Source of the DNA: Desulfofundulus thermosubterraneus DSM 16057
GTDB lineage: Bacteria > Bacillota > Desulfotomaculia > Desulfotomaculales > Desulfovirgulaceae
Assembly (NCBI RefSeq): GCF_900142025.1
Contig: NZ_FQZM01000006.1
Coordinates: 1 to 64,000 of the forward strand
Length of the DNA: 64,000 nucleotides
Direction of reading: 5' to 3'
The position numbers and the translations under genes were made by a program. Within the stretch, counting starts at the first letter, position 1; each line of letters starts with the position of its first letter. Under the pieces are notes generated by a model, which was not told the DNA's origin, did no database searches, and saw nothing but the letters and a program-made list of their open reading frames with translations. Positions 20,126-28,423 of the stretch are shown here, piece by piece.

Positions 20126-21227
20126 ATGTACGCCGAACTGTCCCGGGAACTGGAAAACCTGGGTAAACGCATTGAAGAATTGAGGGTTTCTCTTTGACAT
20201 CGCCCAAAAGGAAGGGGAAATAAAGCGCCTGGAGGAAGCCATGCTGGACCCGGGCTTCTGGAACGACCCGGAACAAGCCCAGCAGGTGACGCAGAAACTG
20301 GCCGCCCTGAAGGACCGGGTTGCCCAGTACCGGGAGCTGGCCCGGGCCCACGAGGACCTGGTTGTCCTCCTGGCTCTGGGGGAAGAGGAGGAGGACGAGG
20401 CGTTGGCCCGGGAAGTGGCCGGGGAGCTGAAGAAGCTGGCCCGGCGGGTGGAGAAGATGGAGCTGGAGGTGCTGTTGAACGGCCCCTACGACCGGGGGAA
20501 TGCCATTGTCTCCCTGCATGCCGGGGCCGGCGGCACCGAAGCCCAGGACTGGGTGGAGATGCTCCTGCGCATGTACACCCGCTGGGCGGAGGAAAAGGAT
20601 TACCGGGTGGCCATCATGGATATGCTTCCGGGGGACGAGGCGGGTATAAAAAGCGTTACCTTTTCCGTGACCGGGCCCAATGCCTACGGCTACCTGCGGG
20701 CGGAAAAGGGCGTCCACCGGCTGGTGCGCATTTCCCCCTTTGACGCCGCCGGGCGACGGCATACCTCCTTTGCCTCGGTGGATGTGCTGCCCGAGGTGGA
20801 AGAGGATGTGCAGCTGGAAATCAGGCCCGAGGACCTGAAAATCGACACCTTTCGTTCCAGCGGGGCCGGCGGGCAGCACGTGAATAAAACCGAGTCGGCA
20901 GTGCGCATCACCCACCTGCCCACGGGTATCGTGGTACAGTGCCAGAGCGAGCGCTCCCAGATCGCCAACCGCAACGCGGCCATGAAACTGCTCAGGGCTA
21001 AGCTGCTGGATCTGGAAATGAAGAAAAAGGAGGCCGAACTGGCCGCCCTGCGGGGTGAGCAGACGGAGATTGCCTGGGGCAACCAGATCCGCTCCTACGT
21101 CTTTCACCCTTACAGCCTGGTCAAGGACCACCGCACCGGGGTGGAGGTGGGGAACGTCCAGGCGGTCATGGACGGGGAAATAGACGAGTTCATTTCCGCC
21201 TATTTGCGGCGGCAGGCAAAGGGTTAG
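20126..21227 (+). CDS. prfB: Peptide chain release factor RF2 (programmed +1 frameshift)
   Basis: Zero frame starts at ATG 20126 (SD AGAGGTG) and runs 23 codons ([20 protein letters not shown], then VSL) to TGA 20195-20197. A +1 shift continues with Asp (GAC 20196-20198), [16 protein letters not shown], then 328 more residues to 21227. RF2 domains follow: SPF-type codon recognition near the anticodon-like loop ([17 protein letters not shown]) and the catalytic GGQ ([17 protein letters not shown]). It releases peptides at UGA and UAA. Frameshifting at its own UGA adjusts RF2 levels, a conserved autoregulation. Intact, not a pseudogene. Confidence 0.95.
20182..20198 (+). promoter_or_regulatory. 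RF2 frameshift site
   Basis: GAGGG (SD-like) is followed by TTTCT and the shift sequence CTTTGAC. When RF2 is scarce the ribosome slips +1 on CTT at the TGA. The arrangement matches the known prfB recoding signal. Confidence 0.9.
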
Positions 21228-21254
21228 AACCAGTGCGAAGCGCACTGGTTTTTA
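21228..21254 (+). terminator. Terminator after prfB
   Basis: AACCAGTGCG/CGCACTGGTT with a minimal AAG loop and T run, starting immediately after the stop codon. Confidence 0.9.
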
Positions 21255-21257
21255 TTA

Positions 21258-21324
21258 TTTCCCACAATTCCTTGATAATTTTTCCGCATTCCACCTGTAT
21301 ATTTTAAGTGTGGCGCCACATAAA
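21258..21324 (+). repeat. Duplicated promoter/operator segment, copy 1
   Basis: About 67 bases beginning TTTCCCACAATTCC and ending GCCACATAA. It recurs at 22158-22229; the first 29 bases are identical. It contains three TTCC boxes and a perfect 12-bp palindrome TGTGGCGCCACA (21309-21320). It lies directly upstream of the secreted-protein gene at 21353 and probably holds its promoter and a regulator site. Confidence 0.6.
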
Positions 21325-21352
21325 TACAAAATATTTACAGGAGGGATAAATC

Positions 21353-21949
21353 GTGAGCAACTGGAGAACAAGAGTTATATCAGCCGCACTGGCATTGTCA
21401 CTGCTGGTTCCAGCTGCCGCTTTTGCCGGTAATGCCGTCACTGCCCGAAAAGATATTCCTGTTAAAAAGGGATTTGCCTACCACCAGCGTCTTGACGGCG
21501 AACAGCGCCAGCAAAATGAGCAAAAGCTGCTGGAAATGGTTAGCAAGTATACTCCGGAAATTCTGGGGGATTGGAAAAATGCCCTTGCTGAGCGGGAGCA
21601 ATTAATGGGTGAGTTGAAGGAAAAGGCACCGGTTCATAAGCAAAGTCCTCAATTATCCGCCGAGTTGAAAGAAAAAGTCGAAGCCATCCGTAAAGATGTC
21701 GAGAACGGCAAGCTGACGCCGGAACAGGCGAGGGAAGAATTCAAAAAGCTGGGGCTCGGCAAAGAAGGCCCGCGTCGGGAATCCTATTTACCCAGCGCTG
21801 ACAAAGAAAAGCAGTTGATGGGTGAGTTTAGAAAAGCGGTGGAAGCCAATGATGAAGCCAGGATTAAAGAGCTGCTGCCGCAGCTTTTGAAACAACTGCA
21901 GGAAAGAAACAAGGGGCTGTCTGAGATGCTGTCGAAAACAAATCAATGA
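21353..21949 (+). CDS. Secreted, mostly helical protein of Spy/CpxP-like appearance
   Basis: 198 residues. The signal peptide (ISAALALSLLVPAAAFAG, cleavage near residue 26) is followed by a charged, alpha-helical, glutamine- and lysine-rich mature part. It contains LTPEQAREEFKKLG, similar to the LTxxQ segments of periplasmic chaperones such as Spy. Start GTG 21353 follows AGGAGG. No close family is recognised, so chaperone function is a guess. It precedes a two-component system and shares a promoter-like repeat with it. Together with the efflux genes this suggests an envelope-stress response. Confidence 0.6.
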   Translation: MSNWRTRVISAALALSLLVPAAAFAGNAVTARKDIPVKKGFAYHQRLDGEQRQQNEQKLLEMVSKYTPEILGDWKNALAEREQLMGELKEKAPVHKQSPQLSAELKEKVEAIRKDVENGKLTPEQAREEFKKLGLGKEGPRRESYLPSADKEKQLMGEFRKAVEANDEARIKELLPQLLKQLQERNKGLSEMLSKTNQ

Positions 21950-21986
21950 CAGGAAAATTTCGATAGACCCACTGCGTGTTAACTAC

Positions 21987-22047
21987 AAAGGCACGGCGTT
22001 GTCCCATGCGGAAGCCCAGTGAGTTAGCGGGACAACGCCGTGCCTTT
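21987..22047 (+). terminator. Long perfect hairpin terminator
   Basis: A 19-bp perfect stem (21987-22005 with 22029-22047) with a 23-base loop, ending in TTTCTG. The 3' arm and loop (GTGAGTTAGCGGGACAACGCC) resemble intergenic sequence at 60787-60811 and 20045-20065, so it is also a member of a dispersed repeat family. Confidence 0.65.
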
Positions 22048-22157
22048 CTGAAGTAAAAAAACCGGCCGGCCTTTTCGCCGACCGGGCTGCAGATTGTCCT
22101 GCTCATCATGCCCGGCCTGTACAGAAGCATATGATCACGAAAAACCGGTTTTCACGA

Positions 22158-22229
22158 TTTCCCACAATTCCTTGATAATTTTTCCGTAATCCACCTGTAA
22201 TATGTTAATTTAAGTGTGGTGCCACATAA
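22158..22229 (+). repeat. Duplicated promoter/operator segment, copy 2
   Basis: A second copy of the 21258 segment, with small insertions and an imperfect palindrome (TGTGGTGCCACA). No ORF follows for about 170 bases; the response-regulator gene begins at 22404. Confidence 0.6.
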
Positions 22230-22361
22230 TTGCTTAATATGAACGTAAAACATAACTTACCGGTTACGGGTTGAGCGGGAGATTGTTCTTGAAGCCCCTG
22301 GAAGCTGCCCAGGTAATGCCTGACCGGCGGCCAGTGGGGAGCGTCCTGGCCCGGCTTTTGG

Positions 22362-22377
22362 TATAATACCGTATAAT
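22362..22377 (+). promoter_or_regulatory. Tandem -10 boxes of the response-regulator gene
   Basis: TATAAT occurs twice, at 22362 and 22372, within a ten-base direct repeat (GTATAATACC, GTATAATACA). The start codon is about 27-32 bases downstream. No good -35 box is seen, which fits an activated promoter. Confidence 0.5.
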
Positions 22378-22403
22378 ACAGAAAAAGAGAGGGGGGCTGG
22401 CGC

Positions 22404-23066
22404 TTGTACCGTGTGTACCTGGTTGAAGACGAAGTAAACCTGAGCAAAATACTGGTTTCCTATCTGGAAAAAGAGGGCTGGGAAGTGCGGTCCTTTTACG
22501 ATGGCCAATCCGCCCTGCAGGCCGTGGGAGAGCATCCCCATCTTTGGATTCTGGATATTATGCTTCCCGATATCGACGGGTACCAGCTCCTGCGCAGCAT
22601 CAAAGAAGCGTCGCCGAACGTTCCGGTTATCTTTATATCGGCCCGGGACGCCGATCTGGACCGGATCATAGGCCTGGAGATGGGAAGCGACGACTACCTG
22701 GCCAAACCGTTTTCACCCCGGGAACTGGTTATTCGTGTTCACCGTCTTCTGGAACGGGTTTACAAATCAACGCCGGAAAACTCATTGATCAACCTGTATC
22801 CCTATGTACTGGATGAAGACAGGCGAATGGTTCTCAAGGGGAAGGAGAAGATTGAATTAACGTCTAAGGAATTTGATCTACTTCTATTTTTTGCCAGGCG
22901 CAGGGGTCAGGCCCTGTCCAGGGACCAGATTATCAACCACGTATGGGGGGTCGATTATGTCGGCAGCGACCGGTCCGTGGACGATCTGGTGCGGCGGCTG
23001 CGGAAAAAAATGCCGGACCTCCGTATTGAAACCATATATGGCTTTGGATACAGGATGACGGTTTAA
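22404..23066 (+). CDS. OmpR-family response regulator
   Basis: 220 residues. The receiver domain has the acidic pocket VEDE, phosphorylation site Asp51 (WILDIMLPDIDG) and Lys in DDYLAKPFSPREL. A winged-helix DNA-binding domain ends in RSVDDLVRRLRKKM and IETIYGFGYRMTV. Start TTG 22404 follows a GAGGGGGG run. It would be phosphorylated by the histidine kinase 70 bases downstream and control transcription. Likely targets are the duplicated segments upstream, which contain direct TTCC repeats, and the efflux operon. Target assignment is inference. Confidence 0.92.
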   Translation: MYRVYLVEDEVNLSKILVSYLEKEGWEVRSFYDGQSALQAVGEHPHLWILDIMLPDIDGYQLLRSIKEASPNVPVIFISARDADLDRIIGLEMGSDDYLAKPFSPRELVIRVHRLLERVYKSTPENSLINLYPYVLDEDRRMVLKGKEKIELTSKEFDLLLFFARRRGQALSRDQIINHVWGVDYVGSDRSVDDLVRRLRKKMPDLRIETIYGFGYRMTV

Positions 23067-23138
23067 TGAAAAACTTTTAATTGATTTTATGGTAACGGAA
23101 AAGATGACCTTTTTACCTGAGAACGGGACGATGGCTCA

Positions 23139-24506
23139 ATGAGGAAGATTTCGCTGACGGTAAAAATGTGGCTGGCTCTTTCGCTGGTCAGCCTGCTGGT
23201 ATATGTGATTGTCATGCTGATCATGCCTTTTTTGGTCCGCAACTTTTTTACGCTCAACATGATAGGGTCACAGGCGCCGCCGGAGAAACCACCTGAAAAA
23301 AACGCCCGGGGAGAAGCACCACCCTACGGGCCTCCTTCCGGACCAGCCGTTCTGGGCAGGCCGGATTTCCGGATTCGCGATTTTATCGTTCTGGCGGACG
23401 GGACCACCATTCCAGAAAAGGCCGGGCAAATGTTTTCATCTTCGTTTATCCGGGAAATCCTGCAAAACGCCGGGGCCCAGCAAACATCCACACATCTGTA
23501 TGAATATAACCGCGGTCAGGAAAATATTCGCTATGTCATAAGAAAAGAACAGGCCTACGGGCGTCCCCTCTACCGGGTGACGCTGATAAGGAAATCTGAA
23601 GAAGACAGGTTCATAAAATCGTTACTGCTGAACTTTGTGCTCTTCACCGGTATTGCCCTGATGATCAGCTGGTTTGCCTCTCTTTTTATCGCCCGTTACC
23701 TGACCCGGCCGCTGATTCAGATGGAACGGCATGTAAAGCGCATTGCAAACCGGAACTGGCACGAACCCCTGGAGGTGAGGCGCAACGACGAAATAGGCCG
23801 GCTGGCCCGGTCCATCGAGGTTATGCGCCGGCAGCTTGTTCGCCAGGACGAAATGCAGCAATCCATGTTGCAGAATATCTCCCACGAGTTAAAAACACCG
23901 GTCATGGTGATCCGCAGCTATGCCCAGGCCATCCAGGACGGTGTCTACCCGAAAGGCGATCTGGCCGGCAGCATCCAGGTGATCGACGAGGAAGGTGCCC
24001 GCCTGGAAAAGCTGGTTAAACAGTTGCTTTACTTAACACGACTTGATTACCTGGCCACGCGGGAACAGGTTCAAAAAGAAGTAAAATTAGACAGGTTGGT
24101 TGAGAATGTAGTTCAGCGTCTATGCCCGCAACGGCCGGAAATATCATGTCAGCTGGATTTGCAGCCGGTAAGTATTTCCGGGGATGAAGAAGTTCTGCGG
24201 GTTATGATTGAGAACCTGCTGGAAAACCACCTGCGTTATGCGGTTTCGCGTCTTGAGATCAGCCTCGGGTTAAGCGATGAAAAAACGGCGATGGTCCTCT
24301 CTTTCTGGAATGACGGTTCCAGGATTGAGCCCCATATTCTCGACCAGTTGTTCCAACCTTTCCATAAAGGGCGGGAGGGCAAATTCGGGCTGGGGTTGAC
24401 CATAGTGCAGCGGATCGTAAAAATGCACCGGGGAGAGATCAAGCTGGAAAATGAGAGGGACGGTGTTTCTTCGACGGTTAAAATCCCTTTCAGGGGCATT
24501 GATTAA
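23139..24506 (+). CDS. Sensor histidine kinase
   Basis: 455 residues. Membrane segments lie at about 8-35 and 170-190. The extracellular part between them is proline-rich at first (QAPPEKPPEKNARGEAPPYG). A HAMP domain (ARYLTRPLIQMERHVKRIANR) leads to the H-box NISHELKTPV with the phospho-accepting His and the ATPase domain (N box MIENLLENHLRYA, G box FGLGLTIVQRI). The proline-rich sensor region resembles no ligand domain known to me. Partner of the preceding regulator. It sits upstream of the efflux genes, so envelope damage or a drug is a plausible signal. Confidence 0.92.
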   Translation: MRKISLTVKMWLALSLVSLLVYVIVMLIMPFLVRNFFTLNMIGSQAPPEKPPEKNARGEAPPYGPPSGPAVLGRPDFRIRDFIVLADGTTIPEKAGQMFSSSFIREILQNAGAQQTSTHLYEYNRGQENIRYVIRKEQAYGRPLYRVTLIRKSEEDRFIKSLLLNFVLFTGIALMISWFASLFIARYLTRPLIQMERHVKRIANRNWHEPLEVRRNDEIGRLARSIEVMRRQLVRQDEMQQSMLQNISHELKTPVMVIRSYAQAIQDGVYPKGDLAGSIQVIDEEGARLEKLVKQLLYLTRLDYLATREQVQKEVKLDRLVENVVQRLCPQRPEISCQLDLQPVSISGDEEVLRVMIENLLENHLRYAVSRLEISLGLSDEKTAMVLSFWNDGSRIEPHILDQLFQPFHKGREGKFGLGLTIVQRIVKMHRGEIKLENERDGVSSTVKIPFRGID

Positions 24507-24541
24507 ACTGGCTGTCGACCGGAATACAAGGAGGAAAGGTC

Positions 24542-26077
24542 ATGCAAAGCGAACCGAATTTCTTTTTGAAACAACTTAACTTTCTTTCCAGCGGTATAAG
24601 AAGAAAAAAAATAATCATTGGCATATCAGCTATTGTTGTTTTGGCGCTCGCAGGCTTTTATGTTCTGGGAGGAGCAAAAAAAGCGGAGGGCAATTACATT
24701 ACCGAAACCGTTAAAAGGGGTACCATCACCAGTACCATCCCGGCCAGCGGCGTAGTGGAGCCGGTGAATACTGTTTCGTTAAGTTTCAAAAACGCGGAAG
24801 TGATTAAGAAAATATACGTAAAAGTCGGCGATCGCGTGGCTGCAGGGCAGTTGCTGGCAGAACAGGACACTGCCAATCTGGAGGCGCAGGTAATCCAGGC
24901 CTCGGCGAATTTGAAAGAAGCTACAGCCAAACTGAACCTGCTCAAAGAAGGTGCCAGGCCGGAAGAAATAGCCAGGGCCGAGGCGGACGTCAAGATGGCC
25001 CGGGCGAGCTACGACCTGGCAAAATCCAACCTGGAACGTTATCAACAATTCTATCAGGAGGGATACATCTCACAGGCAGACCTTGACAAAATAGTTAACG
25101 ACTATGTTACTTCGGAAGCTAAATTAAAGCAAGCTGAGGAATCTTTAAAGTTGCTTCAGGTGGGTAATCGTGCGGAAGATATTGCGGCGGCTGCCGCTCA
25201 GGTGGAAAGCCGAAGAGCCCAGCTTCAAATGGCCCAAAAAGAACTTGCGGAAGCAAAGTTGGTTAGCCCCATAAACGGTATAGTAAGTGCAATCAATGGT
25301 TCGGAAGGCCAGCGGGCTGCGGCCAACAACAATAATACCAGTGGAGGCGGATTTATTGTTATTATTTCGGAAGCCTTGGAGGTCAAGGCCCAGATTAACG
25401 AGGCCGACATCGGCAGGTTGAAAGTCGGCCAGAAGGCGGAGTTCAGGGTAAACTCCTTCCCCAACAAGACTTTTACCGGCAGGGTGAGCAGCATCTCCCC
25501 CCAGGCGTACACGGAATCAAATGTGCAGCTTTATGATGCGGTCATCCAGCTGGACAAGAACCAGGAGGGGTTGATGGCCGGTATGCCCGCAAACGTGAAT
25601 ATAATCGTCGACAGGCACGAAAACACCCTCACCATACCGAAAGGCGCCGTTACTTACGCTGTCAGCTACCTGAATAAAATGAGGCAGAGCGGTACCCTGA
25701 AGCCGGAATCGTCCGGGGGCGGGTTTGGTGGCGGCCGCCCGAACAGTTTACAGGCCGGCGGTAGTGCCGGTTCCGTCCGCGGCGGCAGCGGCAATGCGAC
25801 CGGGACCTCCGGGACGGCAAAGGCAAATGAGCAGGGACAGCAGGCCGTCGTCCTTGTCCTGGATAAATCCGGCAACCCCGTGCCCCGGCGGGTGGTGTTG
25901 GGGCTATCGGACCTCACAAGCTATGAAGTTTTAGCGGGCCTGAATGAAGGAGACAGGGTGGTGGTAGGGTCTCCTGGCCAGGAGACTGCCAGCGTGCGCA
26001 GTCAGGGCAGCAACCCGCCGTTTATGCCGGGCGCCGGAGTCGGCATGCCTCGAGCCGGAGGCGGCGGAATGCGCTGA
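24542..26077 (+). CDS. macA: Efflux adaptor protein, MacA/HlyD type
   Basis: 511 residues. One N-terminal membrane anchor (IIIGISAIVVLALAGFYVLGG) precedes the lipoyl/barrel-sandwich half (TSTIPASGVVEPVNTVSLSF). A long alpha-helical hairpin (about 115-235, with coiled-coil repeats) follows, then a beta-barrel (VKAQINEADIGRLKVGQKAEF). A Gly/Ser/Asn-rich insert occurs near 385-425, before the membrane-proximal domain. It links the MacB transporter to an outer component. It is longer than Escherichia coli MacA (~370) because of the low-complexity insert and a Gly-rich tail. First gene of the macA-macB-macB-tolC-like set. Confidence 0.88.
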   Translation: MQSEPNFFLKQLNFLSSGIRRKKIIIGISAIVVLALAGFYVLGGAKKAEGNYITETVKRGTITSTIPASGVVEPVNTVSLSFKNAEVIKKIYVKVGDRVAAGQLLAEQDTANLEAQVIQASANLKEATAKLNLLKEGARPEEIARAEADVKMARASYDLAKSNLERYQQFYQEGYISQADLDKIVNDYVTSEAKLKQAEESLKLLQVGNRAEDIAAAAAQVESRRAQLQMAQKELAEAKLVSPINGIVSAINGSEGQRAAANNNNTSGGGFIVIISEALEVKAQINEADIGRLKVGQKAEFRVNSFPNKTFTGRVSSISPQAYTESNVQLYDAVIQLDKNQEGLMAGMPANVNIIVDRHENTLTIPKGAVTYAVSYLNKMRQSGTLKPESSGGGFGGGRPNSLQAGGSAGSVRGGSGNATGTSGTAKANEQGQQAVVLVLDKSGNPVPRRVVLGLSDLTSYEVLAGLNEGDRVVVGSPGQETASVRSQGSNPPFMPGAGVGMPRAGGGGMR

Positions 26078-26218
26078 CCGGGGCGGCCGGTTTGGTCCGT
26101 AAGCAAGCCGGAATGCGTATTTGACGAATACCAGGGGGTAAGCGAACGTTTTCGCCGCAACATAAAAGGTGATTTCACTGAAATGTTACAGAAAAACAGC
26201 TTCGGATGGTGATGCGGT

Positions 26219-26974
26219 ATGGCCGGGAAAACGGCAATCGTGCTGGAAAACATCAAAAAAGTATATAGCATGGGGGAAACCCAGGTCTTTGCCTTAAAGG
26301 GTATCAGCCTGACCATCCGGGAGGGCGAAATGGTTGCCGTCATGGGTCCTTCCGGTTCGGGCAAGAGCACTCTCCTCAACATTCTGGGCTGCCTGGACAG
26401 GCCCACCGGGGGAACCTATTACCTGGGTGGCGAGGATGTTTCCCGGCTGAACAAGAACCAGCTGGCCCTTGTCCGCAACAAAAGGATTGGCTTTGTCTTT
26501 CAAAATTTCAACCTGCTGGGAAGATTTCCGGTACTGGCCAATGTTCAATTGCCGCTGGTCTATGCCGGGGTGGGGAAGAAAGAGATGGCGGACAGGGCAA
26601 AAGAGGCCCTGGACTGGGTCGGGTTGTCAAAATATGCAGATCACTATCCCGGTCAGTTGTCGGGAGGCCAGCAGCAAAGAGTCGCCATCGCCCGGGCCCT
26701 GGTAAACAACCCTTCTTTAATCCTGGCGGACGAACCTACGGGTGCCCTTGATTCAAGGACAAGCATAGAAATTATTTCGGTAATTCAGAAATTGAATATC
26801 GAAAAAGGCATCACTGTGGTGATGGTCACCCATGAAAAAGACATCGCCCTGTACTGCCGCCGCCTGATTAATGTGAAGGACGGCCGTGTTTTGGGCGATA
26901 CCCCGGTGTCGAACCCGAGGAACGCCGCCGAGGATCTGGCAGCCATTCCGGAAGAAAGGGAGGCGTTAAGTTGA
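26219..26974 (+). CDS. macB: MacB-type ABC exporter ATPase
   Basis: 251 residues. Walker [10 protein letters not shown], signature [15 protein letters not shown], Walker [14 protein letters not shown] and H-loop VMVTHEKD. It belongs to the LolD/MacB group that works mechanically with FtsX-like permeases. A short tail ([20 protein letters not shown]) follows. Starts at ATG 26219 and ends overlapping the permease start. Here the ATPase and permease are separate, unlike the fused MacB of Escherichia coli. Confidence 0.92.
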   Translation: MAGKTAIVLENIKKVYSMGETQVFALKGISLTIREGEMVAVMGPSGSGKSTLLNILGCLDRPTGGTYYLGGEDVSRLNKNQLALVRNKRIGFVFQNFNLLGRFPVLANVQLPLVYAGVGKKEMADRAKEALDWVGLSKYADHYPGQLSGGQQQRVAIARALVNNPSLILADEPTGALDSRTSIEIISVIQKLNIEKGITVVMVTHEKDIALYCRRLINVKDGRVLGDTPVSNPRNAAEDLAAIPEEREALS

Positions 26975-28188
26975 ATTTTATACATAATTTAGAAGTGGCA
27001 ATAAACGGCTTGAGGGCAAATAAAATGAGATCTTTCCTGACAATGCTCGGCATCATCATTGGTGTTGCTGCAGTCATAATCATGATCTCCGTGGGGCAGG
27101 GCGCCAGTAAAAAGATTGCCGGCCAGATTGCCAGCATGGGCTCAAACCTGCTTATAGTTTTCCCAGGGGCCGGGCAGGGACCCGTGCGCGGGGCCTCGGG
27201 GAGTGTCAACACCCTTACCCTGGAAGACGCTGAAGCCATAGCCGGGCTAAGCATGGTGGCCCATGTGGCACCGGAGTTGAGTACCAACGCCACCATAGGT
27301 TACGCCAGCCAGACCTGGACCGCCCAGGTTGTCGGCACCACCCCGGAAATGCAGATGATAAAAGATTGGCCTGTCAGCGCGGGGTCATTTTTTACCGGAG
27401 ATGACGTAAGAAGTGCTGCCATGGTGGCGGTTCTGGGCAAAACGGTGGTTGACAACCTTTACCTGCCCGGCACCAATCCGGTGGGTTCAACGATCAGGAT
27501 AAATAGATTACCCTTTACCGTCGTGGGGGTTCTTGCCCCCAAGGGCGCTTCCCTGACCGGTCAGGATCAGGATAATGTTGTATACATACCGGTAAGTGCG
27601 GCTCAGAAAAGGTTGATGGGTGTAAATTATGTCCGCCTGATCAATGTTCAGGCCGAAACGCCGGAGAGTATGAATTTCGTACAGAGCAGCATAGAAAACC
27701 TGCTGCGACAGAGGCATCGCCTGGTCGGTACCAGTTCCGACGACTTTAACGTGCGCAATTTAACTTCCGTCCTTGAAACCGCTGAAAGCACCACTGCCGT
27801 TATGACCCTGCTCCTGGCCAGTGTGGCGGCCGTGTCCCTTCTAGTGGGCGGTATAGGAACCATGAATATTATGCTGGTTTCCGTTACGGAGAGGACAAGG
27901 GAGATTGGCCTGCGCATGGCCGTGGGGGCTACGGAAAGCAATATCCGCAACCAGTTCCTGGTGGAATCCCTGGTTCTCTGTTTGATAGGAGGAATTGCAG
28001 GAATTCTCGTCGGGATCGCCGGGTCCAAAATAATCTCAAAAGCTTTCGGGTGGCCGACGTTTGTTACAGTGTCTTCTATATTGTTATCCGCAGGTTTTTC
28101 AGCAGCAGTTGGAATTTTCTTTGGCTATTACCCTGCTAAAAAGGCGGCAGGTTTGGACCCGATCGAAGCACTCCGCTTCGAGAGGTAG
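26971..28188 (+). CDS. MacB-type ABC exporter permease
   Basis: 405 residues. An N-terminal membrane helix (MRSFLTMLGIIIGVAAVIIM) precedes a large extracytoplasmic MacB core domain, followed by three C-terminal membrane helices of the FtsX fold (GGIGTMNIMLVSVTERTREIGLRMAVGA). TTG 26971 overlaps the ATPase stop. Works with the ATPase and the MacA-like adaptor to export drugs, peptides or lipids; the substrate is not indicated. Confidence 0.92.
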   Translation: MNFIHNLEVAINGLRANKMRSFLTMLGIIIGVAAVIIMISVGQGASKKIAGQIASMGSNLLIVFPGAGQGPVRGASGSVNTLTLEDAEAIAGLSMVAHVAPELSTNATIGYASQTWTAQVVGTTPEMQMIKDWPVSAGSFFTGDDVRSAAMVAVLGKTVVDNLYLPGTNPVGSTIRINRLPFTVVGVLAPKGASLTGQDQDNVVYIPVSAAQKRLMGVNYVRLINVQAETPESMNFVQSSIENLLRQRHRLVGTSSDDFNVRNLTSVLETAESTTAVMTLLLASVAAVSLLVGGIGTMNIMLVSVTERTREIGLRMAVGATESNIRNQFLVESLVLCLIGGIAGILVGIAGSKIISKAFGWPTFVTVSSILLSAGFSAAVGIFFGYYPAKKAAGLDPIEALRFER

Positions 28189-28206
28189 AAACTGTTCCGA
28201 AAATAG

Positions 28207-28357
28207 CACTTGCCTGCCGTTTGCACGCGCTCGCTCCGTTCCCCAGCACTCACCGGTTCCAGGTACCTGCGCAGAACTAAAGCCGCGTATGGTTAACAGT
28301 TACTATTAGAGAACCCGGTTACGGTGAGTGCTGGGTCGCTTCGTGCAAAACGGCGGC
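28207..28357. repeat. Dispersed intergenic repeat, copy A
   Basis: Present inverted at 62901-63276. Shared blocks are the CCTGCCGTTTGCACGCGCTC region, CCAGCACTCACCGG, CAGGTACCT, AGAGAAC and GTGAGTGCTGGG, with CGTGCAAAACGGCGG at the far end. Inverted CCAGCACTCACC/GGTGAGTGCTGG pairs lie inside. It separates the MacB permease from the TolC-like gene. Confidence 0.7.
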
Positions 28358-28423
28358 TACTTTCATCCTCTGTTGGTGTCACTGAATGCGACATGGTATC
28401 TAGTGGCGATGGGAGGTAAAGTT

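Noticed and set aside
20195-20197. In-frame TGA in prfB as a pseudogene or selenocysteine codon
   Set aside because: It is the well-known RF2 +1 frameshift site (SD-like GAGGG, CTTTGAC), and the continuing frame is +1, not zero.
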